DNA of 64,000 nucleotides from Acarospora socialis (lineage: Eukaryota > Ascomycota > Lecanoromycetes > Acarosporales > Acarosporaceae): NCBI GenBank assembly GCA_025617375.2, contig JAMYGW020000010.1, positions 868,001 through 932,000 of the forward strand, given 5' to 3'. Below, one piece after another: positions 9,970 to 20,168 of the stretch. The notes under the pieces are model-generated. The model was not told where the DNA came from, made no database searches, and saw only the letters and a program-made list of their open reading frames with translations. The position numbers and the translations under genes are program-made. The number at the start of each line of letters is the position of its first letter. Positions within the stretch are counted from its first letter, which is position 1.

Positions 9970-12113
9970 TCATACCTCCGGTGCAGCAACCTTCTTCTTC
10001 TTCACACTTCCCCAACCCATCCCCCAACAAAACACAAAGGTCGCCGCAGAACACCCTGCAGCAAGCCAAAAAGCATGATTGATCCCCACATTATACGCCT
10101 CCAACACCCCCTTGAGCTGCTCAGGACTAACAACCTTTCGGACTGAGGTCGCACCTGCGGCAATGACAGCCTGTGCATCAACAGTAGGAGCATATTTCTT
10201 AAGTCCGTCAACAAGACCATGGCTGAAGATGGTTTGCGCAACGGCGAGAAATAATCCTCCGCCAAAGGTCTGGGAGAACATGACGAGAGACATGCCGATT
10301 GGGATCTGTTCTGGTTGGAGGACATTTTGAATGGCGACAATGGGCTGGAAAGTCCAGGTCAGCTCATGCGATACAGTGGTTCAGGTGAGGAGAGGTAAAA
10401 ACTCACCATTTGCAAACCGCATCCTCGACCAAGACCTGCGAGGATCTGATAGCCTATCCATTTCGCCGTCGATGTATCAGGTTTGAGCGTGGACATCAAG
10501 CCCGCGGCGATCGAAACGATGACTGCACTGGCAGCACTCCATGGAAGATAGTATCCAAGTTTTCCCACTATGAAATTGTTAGCATTCGTCTGTAGTCAGG
10601 AAGGAAGCTGAGATCTCACCCAAAAACCCAGATAAGATCGCCGTCACGATCTGACTGAACACGCTCGGCAGCATATAGACACCACTCATCGTCGGCGAGA
10701 CTCCTTTGACTGTCTGGAAATAAATCGGCAGGTAGTACGAGAAAACGAGTAACGACGCAAAGAAAAACCCAATGACCAGACTTGAGCACCAAACCACTGT
10801 TTTTCTTAAGATGGAGAATGGAATCATAGCCGAGTCTCCGACACGATACTCCCACGCCATGAACAAAACTAGAGTGCCAGCACCACCGCAGAAAAGCCCA
10901 ATAATCGTAGCGCTATTCCAGGTGTATCTCACGCCACCCCATTGTAGAGCCATCAAGATCATGATCACGAAAGGGGCAAAGATGGAGAATCCAATAAGAT
11001 CAAGTTTCGCGAGGACGGATCGGGCGGTTGATTTCTCGTTGCTGGTTCTGTCGAGGCGGTCGGGTACGTTGATGGCGAGGAGTAATATGGATGCGACTGC
11101 GCCGATGGGGAGGTTGATGTAGAAACCTGAGGGGTTTGAGGGTCAGCAAGGTCAAGGAAGTTAAGGAAGGAAAGTGTTTATACTTACACCAGCGCCAACT
11201 TGCGTATTGGGTCAATACGCCGCCTATCAAGGGACCTCCAATGATACCGAGCTGTCCGACTATATTTTGATTAGAACATACGTGAAGTCTCGTTTCGGCT
11301 TGAGAACATACTTGACATCATAACACCCATAAGTGCTAGATTTGAAAGTCAGTATTCAGTAAGAGACAGCGAACAAGGCAACATACCCGGCCGTCTATGA
11401 ATAGGAACAGCGGCCGCAAGAATCGTAAGCGCTCCCGCCATCAAACCACTAGCACCGAGTCCAGCAACAGCTCGGCCGACAATGAGCATATTGGATGAAA
11501 CTGCTGCACCACACAACACAGAGCCAAGTTCAAATACTCCAATGAACGAGAGAAAACAGTACTTCTGGATATCAGCTTGGTCTCGGACGAGAATTCGCGG
11601 TCGACCCACCTTTGAGCTGAACTGTGTGTACATTTTCCCCGTCAGTGGCTGTACCGCACAACTACCCATCTTATCAGCCTCCCATACATCTGAGCCAAAA
11701 TGAAGAAAATACATACGTTGCCACGAGGAACACACTCCCGTACCACCCAACATCAGAAAGCGAATAAAAATCACTTGTGATTCGAGGAATAGCCTTTGAT
11801 TTCCAATCAGTGTCTTCCAAATATCGCCAATTGGGGGCAGAGGAATAGAACTTACAGTGACGATAATCGACATATCGAGCATCATGAGGAAAACAACTAA
11901 TGTTACAGCTGTGATGACCAGGAATAGTTTGAAGCCCTTGATGTATCCGTACTCCGCCTGTTCAGCCTCAGTTGTTGGCGTGCTGGTGTTGAGAGTTGTT
12001 TCTGCATTGGAATCTCGAGCCGGATTCTTGTTGTCGTCCTGATGTGCGATTTTATCTGGCACCGCATTGTCCTCGATCACTTCCATTTGTCGGCCAGGAT
12101 TGTCCTTCTCCAT
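9970..12113 (-). CDS. MFS drug/toxin efflux transporter, 14-TM DHA family
   Basis: Nine exons (12113-11856, 11793-11717, 11661-11610, 11564-11387, 11335-11312, 11259-11188, 11126-10620, 10567-10407, 10344-9970) close in frame to 567 aa. After a hydrophilic N-terminus the 14-TM exporter signatures appear in order: LMMLDMSII (TM1), IPRITSDF and [64 protein letters not shown] (motif C region), and PIVAIQNVL. This is the layout of proton-driven efflux pumps that often accompany metabolite clusters. Exon 5 is only 24 nt. The C-terminus [10 protein letters not shown] is basic. It lies in tandem with the Zn2Cys6 gene upstream, 502 bp away, a common regulator-transporter pairing. No biosynthetic enzyme lies next to it, so the substrate is unknown. 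Confidence 0.9.
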
Positions 12114-12615
12114 GGTTGAGAGATTGCTGCGATACCGAAGTGTTGTTTATCATCCGCAAGAAAGGTTATTCTGAACTTCTGGAGAGACGAGGTAAATTTT
12201 AATGAGGGATCCTTGACAACAATGAAAGTAAGTTGGAAGCCAACTTTATATCAAAACATTGATGTAAATAAGAAGACAAGACCAAGGTTGCCGGGTTGTT
12301 GATCCTGATTTGTAAGGTGCTCCAACTCCGTTGTGGCCTCCTCCAAACATCAACAATCTCCGTCGGGTTTCGGAGTTCGAGTGATATCGTTCCTTCTCCG
12401 TTTGTTGATCGTGTTGTTGCCTAGATATATGAGCGGGTCTATTATATTGTTTGGTGAATTAGTCTGTGCTTTCCCAAATTTACATTGATATTCTTCAGGT
12501 TGGGAATAGTCAGTGGACTTCGTTTCGCAATATGCCCTTTTGAACGCTTGAGTAAGGACGCAAAATTAAATATAACCTCCAAAAGCCCCGAACACCAAAT
12601 CGCCAGAAAGCGAGC
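12114..12615 (-). promoter_or_regulatory. Promoter of the MFS gene with CTCCG/CGGAG cluster
   Basis: CTCCG occurs at 12326-12330, 12358-12362 and 12396-12400, and CGGAG at 12371-12375. The pair 12358-12375 is an exact inverted repeat CTCCG-N8-CGGAG, i.e. CCG/CGG half sites as bound by Zn2Cys6 dimers. It sits about 245-260 bp before the MFS ATG. Chance would give about one such 5-mer in 500 bp. Binding by the neighbouring factor is inference. Confidence 0.45.
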
Positions 12616-14781
12616 TCAGAAATACGGTCCACCGAGTTCCAGACCAGACAAGTCTCCTATCCAAATATCATTCAGAAAACCCATACTCGAAAAATCCATC
12701 CCCTCAATCTGCTGTTGATCCAAAGTCACAAAGTCACTTGGATTATTACTCTGCGCAGTAGCTGGCCGGCCCTCCTCGATTTGAACCATGCTAGCAAGCT
12801 TCGTCTCCCAGAAATGAGCAACCACTAGTAGCCTCTTCCTCGTATAAGCCCAAGGACCTTCATCTGGGTCACTCGTTGGACTCATAATCTGGTTCATGAG
12901 CCCTTGATCCAATCCCGCTGCAGTGGCTACTTCTTCCCATCTCGACGCCATAAGCTTTACCATTTGTCCTAGATCAAGTTCTTGTCTGACCTTCTTGCGG
13001 TCCCACTGCACACCGGGTGATTCAAAGGTGCTGAGGCGGAATAAGACAATCAGGCAGTGAGCAAGCTGATTGAAAATGGGCATGGAAACCTGGGGGTATC
13101 GAAAGAGCGGTATCACATCGAGGCTGAAGAAAAGAGTGAACCACGATTTGGCCGCAGAGAGACAAGCCCACAGACTATCGATGCGTTCTAGTTCAGGGGT
13201 AGACGGTGGCGACGGGTCAAGACTGTGTTCGTGAATGACAATGACGGTGTGGAAGGTGGCCAGTTGGAGTGTTTCTATTTCACAAGTCAGTAAATGTTAT
13301 TTGGTTTTGAAGATAGTATTGGTCGAGCGAGTACCGTTTAGCTTCAAGTCTTGAGGGATAAAACACTTCAGGGTTTCCAGCTCCGATTGGAACGTTTTCA
13401 CATAGAAAGATTGAGGAACAGGCGTATGATTCCAGGGTATAACCACCACTTTGTTACAAAGCATTTGTATTCGGACCAGATGAATGAGTAGGCTGTCTGT
13501 TGGAAAGTCCATTTTCTCCTCGAGGAGTTGCAAGCATTCATCCAAATAAGATGTCCAGCTGAGGGGCTCAATACGTCCAAAGTAGTTGGCGTATCTAATG
13601 AATATTTAGCTACTTGATCTTGAAAGGATAGCTGGACATGCAGTAAGACGAACTTACATCGAACTAATTAAGAATAGCCCAATCGCGGCCCGCCTTTCCT
13701 CCATTTTTCTTACGATGTTGATCCCGGAGAACACAGGCTTCGGACACCCTTGAGAATTGAAGTTAAGCATCACGGTAACTGGATCCGTTGGTAGTGGTTT
13801 CGTAAGGCCTAGATCAAAGGCAAGAGACATTGAGAGCTGGATGATGGGTGAGATGATAGGTTTTGAAGTTACAAAATAGTGACCCCAAGCCGCGAACACC
13901 AAAGCGCCGAGAAGGAGGTCTAAGTTCTTTGCACCCTCTATGAGCATTTCCTTCCCCAATGTCTTCCTCACCTCAAGTTCTAGCGCTCTCTGACGAGCCG
14001 AACTTTTGCTACAAACTGCTCTGATCACAAGCCAAAGGAATGGTCGTCCCTTGCTTATCGATTGAACCGTGGTGTTTTCTTCGAAAGGCACAATCGGAAA
14101 ATACGGAACCATTTTCGTTCGGTAGGTTTGCAGATACTCTTCCAGTTCGCCTCCGGTCTCTAAAGGGTATTTTCTAGAAACGTACGAGGCGGGAGAAGGA
14201 CCATCTAAGCACGAGAACATATGATCTGGAGGATTTGAGGTATAAGAGGTTGCTGGCGTCGGGGGTCCCGGAGTCGTTTTCGATGGGGTTTGCGCAACGT
14301 TCAAGACGACATTGAGATTGTTGAATTCGATGGAATCATTATTTGTATTATAGGTTTGGCCGGGAGATTGACCGACTCCTTTTGTCGAAGACGTGGATGC
14401 GGCCTGTGTCTGGATTGCTTGGGAACGTTGAAGCATCTGAACAATACCATCGAGCTTGTCTTCTAAAGCAGCTGTCTTGCTGACTGAAGACGCCAATGGT
14501 GTTGGTCTCTTTGAGACTCGATTTTTGCGCACTGTTGGTGCCGGCTGGCAATCCTTGTTCAGGCGACGACATCTTAATGAGTTAGCTGTTCAGCCCTTCA
14601 TACAAGATAATTCAAGACTCAAAGTAGGACTTGTCGATAATTGAATTGATAGTAGGACAAACCTCTCGCATTTTGCTTCGCTATCAGACCCAGCACACCT
14701 CGTCTTGCTTTTCACGCAGTTGAGACAAGCTTTGCCATATGGCGCATGTGTGGGTCTCTCAGCCTCAGTCGTAGTCTCCAT
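12616..14781 (-). CDS. Zn2Cys6 fungal-specific transcription factor
   Basis: Exons 14781-14663, 14572-13658, 13594-13335 and 13274-12616 give 650 aa. The binuclear cluster is split by intron 1 and restored by splicing: Cys19, 22, 29, 38, 41 and 48 (C-x2-C-x6-C-x8-C-x2-C-x6-C), with a basic linker VRKNRVSKR after it and a short dimerisation helix (LEDKLDGIVQMLQRSQ). The middle region has fungal_trans-like features (LEEYLQTYRTKMVPYFPIVPF; RRAAIGLFLISS then IEPLSWTSYLDECLQLL). An alternative TTG codon lies upstream at 14790, but the first ATG is 14781. The same strand and 502-bp spacing to the MFS gene suggest it controls that pump; CTCCG/CGGAG motifs upstream of its own start (14791-14795, 14941-14945, 14987-14991) suggest autoregulation. 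Confidence 0.88.
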
Positions 14782-15529
14782 GTCTCTCAACTCCGAGCTT
14801 CTCTAAAATCCGATACGATCAAAGTGTGGGAGTGAGAAAGCGGGCCATGACCTTCCGCTTTGACAAAACACAAGACTTAATGAAATCATGCACATGTATC
14901 GGATTTCAAATGCTAAAGGAGTTTGATGATTGACATAGATCGGAGTTGGGGAGTCGCAGGTACTTTCGCTCATGGTGGAACGGAAACGGAGATTGGAAAA
15001 TATCCCGATCCGATTCCATCACGTGCGACCCTTTTTGAACAGCTTCGGGATTCCAAAACAAAACAAACAAGAATCATCAGAATCTCGCTTGCAGTAAAGA
15101 TATGAACTAGACTCCGTATGCATATTTACTGCACAGTAAGGTACTCTGAGAATATTTCGATTCCCAATGGGAAACACATAAGAACATCATCTGACATTGA
15201 AGTGGTGAGCAATCTGAATCATCATGCTTCTCTCAAATTACTCGAACTGCTTTCCTGTGAGATTGCCTGTTTCAACGTACGTATTCCATCACTATATAAT
15301 CAGATAGGTGATAATGAATTGACATTCCATTGACCTTTGGCCTCCATGTATTATTTCTCTATTCAAAGACCCTGCATGTTTTCCAATCGCCACTGGAATG
15401 CAAATGCCTATTAGCCCTAGTAGGCCACACCTTTCATTAGTCGAATCCTGGGCATCGCCCGTATGCATTCCCCCAAAATCCCCAAGTCCTGCGCCGTTCA
15501 TGATGTCATTATCATTTTCGCTCAAGTTC
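14782..15529. other. Intergenic region upstream of the Zn2Cys6 gene
   Basis: 748 bp. It holds one CTCCG and two CGGAG pentamers in the 210 bp next to the factor's ATG, and an ACTCCGTA motif at 15111-15118. No gene is recognised. The distal part should be 3' UTR of the repeat-rich surface protein. Confidence 0.45.
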
Positions 15530-18142
15530 TCAAAGGAGACATAGGACCACCAGACCAAAGGCCAAGAAAGTCCCTATAACAGCACCTTGGATGCTTGAAG
15601 TACTGGCGCTGCCAACAAAAAGCTGTAGATCGGTTGTTGTCCCTGCCGTGGACGACGCGGTCGGTACCGCGATGGTGGTGCTTGCAAAGCCAACTCCATT
15701 CGGTCCAAAGCTGACGGTCTGGCCTCCGATCACTGCGGTTGTTGTTGATGCGCCGGTCCCGATAGCATATGTCGTCCCGCTTATCACGGCGGCCGTAGGT
15801 CCCACGGAAAACGTAAGACCACCAGCAGTGACTCCTGGCATTGTGGGGACTGAGATGGTTGTGCTGGCGAAGCCCACACCGTTAGGCCCGAAACTGACGG
15901 TCTGGCCTCCAATCACCGTCGTTGTTGCTGACGCGCCATTGCCAATAGCATATGTCGTGCCACTAATAACCGCTTCTGTAGATCCCACGGCGAACGTGAG
16001 GCCGCCGGCGGTTACTTGGGATAACGGCGCCACCGGAATTGTCGTGCTGGCTAAGCCTACTCCACCGGGTCCAAAGCTAACTGTCTGACCACCGATTACC
16101 TTCGTCATCGGTGAAGCAGCTCCTCCGATCGCGTAAGTCGTACCGCTGATGATAGCGGCTGTTGAACCAACTGAAAAGCTAAGACCACCGGCAGTGACTG
16201 CGGAGAATGCATTGGTGGGCGTGGCGGATGGTATATCGATAGTTGTGCCTGGACCAATAACTTGAGAGGGGTTGATGGTGAACGTCTGACCGTCGATGAC
16301 CACTGAGGTTGCTGAAGAGACTGGTGAAAAGGTCTGTCCACCTATGACGGCGGTTCCCGACTGGATGGCTAAGGGAACGTTCGCTACGGTCACGAGTTTG
16401 GGAGCCATCGTAAGAGGAGTAGACGGGGGCGCTGTAATGGCTGCACCAGGAGTCTGTTGTTGGGCAGCGTTGACGGCGAAGGTTTGACCATTGATTACAG
16501 TCGAGGTTGGCGGAGAGCCTGCGGTGAAGGTGTGCCCGCCTATCACGATGTTGTTGGACTTGACGTCGATAGAGACGCTCGCGGGTGAATTCGGGCTTGG
16601 TGCCGCCCCGACTGGAGCTGGCGGAGGGATATTGACAGTAATTCCTGGTGCAACGACCTGAGAGGGGTTGATGGAAATGATTTGCCCATCAATGGCAACT
16701 GTAGTGGGTTGCAGATCAGCTGGAAATGTCATTCCACCAACAACAATCTGGGACGTGGTCTGGCTCGCTACACCAACCACCGGATTGTCGTGCTGGGAAG
16801 GGATTTGTGGTGAAATCGGCGCTGGTGGAGCGTTTGGACTCCCGGGTTCCGGAGAGCCTCTGTTGGGCTCAGTCCCACCGCTTGGAGATCTTCCGTTACT
16901 CGAATCACCTGCCGGGGGTGTTGGAGCCGGTTTTTCCGGAGTTAGGGGGGGATTGTTGAAGACTGATGCAATGATTCCGCCAAGATCAACGGAAGGGGAA
17001 CTTTGTGTACTAGGCTCTGTTGGGACATTGCGTTCCTGGGTGGGAGTTGCAGTATCAGAACCCGTTTGAATGGGCTGGGCTGGAACCGGAGTGGCAGGCT
17101 CGAATGAAGGCGTAGTTATGTCCCCAACATTGCCAGTTGCGGTGTGCTTCCAGACAATTGCGGTTTGCGTCACCGTGGTCACAACTTCGGATATCGTTCC
17201 TGCCAGTTGACTTGTCATTGTCTCCGCTACAGTTTCCGTTTGAGAAGAGGGCGGAGCAAGTGGCGCTGAAGGCACACGTAAGCTTGATCCCGTTGCGGTA
17301 GTGGTGCGCAGTAGAGCGAAACAAGGGCCAGTGCCTGAGCACGTCCGAGTAGAGGAAGTAGCATTTCGGTACGGAATCTGCACTGTATCACAGAAAGGCA
17401 AGAGAGTCGACACCGGTGGCGGAGCTGTGAACTCGCCAAAGATGGTCACAAAGTAGGTTTCGGTCACCGTGCGGGTTCTGGGAGCCCTGGATGCAACATA
17501 TACGGTCGTGGTTCCGGAGCAACCGGGCGGATTGAATGTTGTTGTAAAGTTGGAGCTTCCGGTTGAGGTCTTGGATTTAGAGTGGGAGTTGGTTCTTGTG
17601 GTTTTATTAGCTCCGTGACTCGCAGAAGAGCTCCATCCCTCACTACCCGAAAAATGGCTAGCTGATGGGTGAGAGGAGTAGCTGGTGGGCACTGATTCGC
17701 TGGGCATGGGCCCATACTGGCTAGTCACCGACGATGTTGTCCTCGGCCGTTGTATGTACACGTTGGATCCGTCAGATGTCGATGTGGTTGATGTGGTCGA
17801 CTCAACATGCGAGTCCAAGCTACCGAACGTTAACCCCAGCTTTGTGTCTAGCGATGATGTTATCCTCGGCGGTTGCATGTATATGTTGGTCAAGTCAGAT
17901 GTGGTTGTCGCCACGTCTACCGGCTGTAGTGATGTGATGGATGGTATGGTCGACGAAGAGTTGGTCAGTGGGTAGAAGCCGACCCGAGAGCGGCGTTGGA
18001 CTATTATACATCAGTATCCGAATCACTCGATATCACCAGCCAGTTCGCGAGCGGACTCACATGGCTGCTCATAGTTGTTCGACCCTTTGGCAAGCGTTGA
18101 GCACGCAAGCGTCAGGCATAGCAACAGATTAAGGAAAGACAT
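15530..18142 (-). CDS. Secreted Ser/Thr-rich repeat protein, probable GPI-anchored cell-wall protein
   Basis: Exons 18142-18061 and 18000-15530 (60-nt intron) give 850 aa. The short first exon encodes a signal peptide (MSFLNLLLCLTLACSTLA). The mature protein is Ser/Thr/Pro-rich and has no known enzyme domain. The C-terminal half is built from related modules that alternate GG-x-TF and DGQTF/GGQT motifs. The last three are nearly identical 61-residue units encoded by three 183-bp tandem repeats. The extreme C-terminus is a hydrophobic tail after a small-residue stretch (GSASTSSIQGAVIGTFLAFGL), a typical GPI attachment signal. Likely an adhesin or structural wall mannoprotein; the function is not recognised. 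The repeats make it prone to length variation. Confidence 0.82.
15662..16210 (-). repeat. Three 183-bp tandem repeats inside the surface-protein gene
   Basis: The landmark TCTGRCCWCC recurs at 15718, 15901 and 16084, exactly 183 bp apart. Each unit encodes 61 residues of the type TAGGLTFSVG...VISGTTYAIG...VIGGQTVSFGP. The two C-terminal units are the most alike and the N-terminal one is more diverged; older degenerate modules precede it. Confidence 0.85.
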
Positions 18143-20168
18143 GAGGGCCTGTCCGTCTGGTATGGTGATTCTAAGAAGACAATGCGGGAACAAAGCTTCA
18201 GTATTCAAAACAGCATGTCTGGCCGGCAAAGAATTGAAAAAGCGCAACTGTTTGAACGACAGACTCGAAGGAAGAGCAGACTTCTTGTGAGACAGCAACA
18301 GGAGGGGTGAAATGCTGATAACGACAGTCAGGGCGTCTCGTTCTTGAAGGCAACAATCGGGCTGCAGCAATGAATATCAAGTCATCTCGTCGTGTGGAGT
18401 CTGGGCAGGTCTCCGGTGTGTGCGTCAAACTCTGCCGGTAAGGTGGCTAGGAATTACCCAGCTCCCTTACTCGTACCTAGTAGGTACAAGTACCTAGGTA
18501 GGGCATGAGGTGGGTGGAAGGTATGTGTATGCCTTGCTTGCAGAAACATTAGGTTTGCACGAATGGGAGTAGATACCCATCCCGAAAGAACGCCTCGTGT
18601 CAGTACTGGGTCAATCTGACCATTATAGAGTACAGAATACCCACAGGATAGACTCCGTACGGACTGTGAGTCGGAGCTATTCATAGCTGAGGTAGGTACT
18701 GCCCATGTTGGCAAGGTCATGGTAAGATCCGAATGAATGTGCAGGGCTTTATTGGATTGTCTGACGTTGGAGGTTGGGATGAGGAGCTGTTAGGCGAACA
18801 AGTCCCGGCGATGTGGTGAGGTTAGGTAGTACCTACGGTGTACAGTAACTACCTAGGTAGTGGTGTTGCTTTCAGCCGCTTCTTCGTCGTCCTCGTATTC
18901 GGCATCCACAACCTTAACAGTTACTCATAACTCGCACTCAGGATTCGTCATTTAAAACTCTCAAGAGCTCTTGGACTCAATGCAGCATGCATGCATGCAA
19001 ATGATATCAGATTCCAAGTCTGTGCTTCTCTTTGTGCCCGCAATTACGACTCTCTTGGATTCAGATGGAGCAAATACACAGTATTACTTGTATCTTCCAA
19101 TACTATGTACCTTATTCATCTAAAACGTACGCCGCCGGTTTTCTTTTCAAGCTTGTAATGTCAGGCCACCGGATGAGTCCGAATAATTTGCCCAGCTGCT
19201 CAACGCTGTGTCACGGAGTAAGCGGCCGCAGATCTCGCTGACCGTCAGGTCTAGGCATGGCATCCTGCAGACTGCGTTAATATTGCGCTGCTGCATCAGC
19301 GTCCAGTCCCAGCGTTATTATTATTGCCAAGAGATCTGTGAACCAGCGAGTTCCCATATGATAAGTACCTGCCGAGGTTGGAGCAGTCGTGAGTAACGAT
19401 AGGGTCGGAAATGGCCATCCTGCCCGCTCTCTCAATTAAACTTGCCAATGTGCATGGGGGCCAGATGTAATGTCCGGTCCCTTACATGACCGTGAAGATA
19501 TGACCTGCCATTGAACTGGAATTCGATTCAGACACATGCCTTTTGCGCCTGGAAATGTCTCAATACATGGCGGACATGACAAGAGGTCTGCTGTACGGAG
19601 TAGTTGAGTATATTTGGTCGCCTCGTATCTGATGAGGAGTTGTCGAATAGGTAGGTCACGGAAGTGGAAGCCAATGATACGAGAGACCTGGCATACTACT
19701 ACGGCAGTCAGACTACGGTAAAGCCGTAGTTAAAGCCGTAAATCTCTCGTGCCCACCTCACACCCAATCCTCCACAACCGCACCGAAGTGGCTGTCAATC
19801 ATACAGCCAATAGGTATCCAGTATCTTAGTGTGTCGTTTCCTTGTACTTTACACACTGCCCAGTCCCCGCTCTTCGCCGGTTGTGGCTGGTCCACCTATC
19901 CATTCCTGTTCCACAAGGCTGATCGAACCTCAGCACTACGGACAGAAATCTCTTTCATTACTCTTTCTCACCTGCTTGTCTCGTACAAGCAGCTAATCTC
20001 TGCATTATGATTGACTGTCACTAATGGTCCTTTGCACAAGGAAAATTGCACGTTGAGGATATGTCGTTTGGACGTCGTGTCATGATAACTTAGAGCTCAT
20101 ACTGCGCATGGAGGATTCGACTCATGCCTTACCTATTTGCATAGTCATTGGAATCCAAGCTCCAGAAG
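18143..20168. other. 2-kb gene-poor region between divergent surface-protein genes
   Basis: No supportable coding sequence or RNA gene. It contains palindromic TACCTAGGTA-type motifs (18484-18500, 18850-18860), an alternating (GCAT)n run at about 18985-19000, TACGGAGTA/TACTCCGTA motifs near 18652 and 19594, and a small hairpin of CTACGG/CCGTAG half sites near 19713-19730. Both flanking genes encode surface proteins and read away from it, so it probably holds their promoters. Confidence 0.5.

Noticed and set aside
9970-18142. Secondary-metabolite biosynthetic cluster
   Set aside because: A pump and a Zn2Cys6 factor are present, but no polyketide synthase, NRPS, terpene synthase, P450 or other tailoring enzyme lies nearby.
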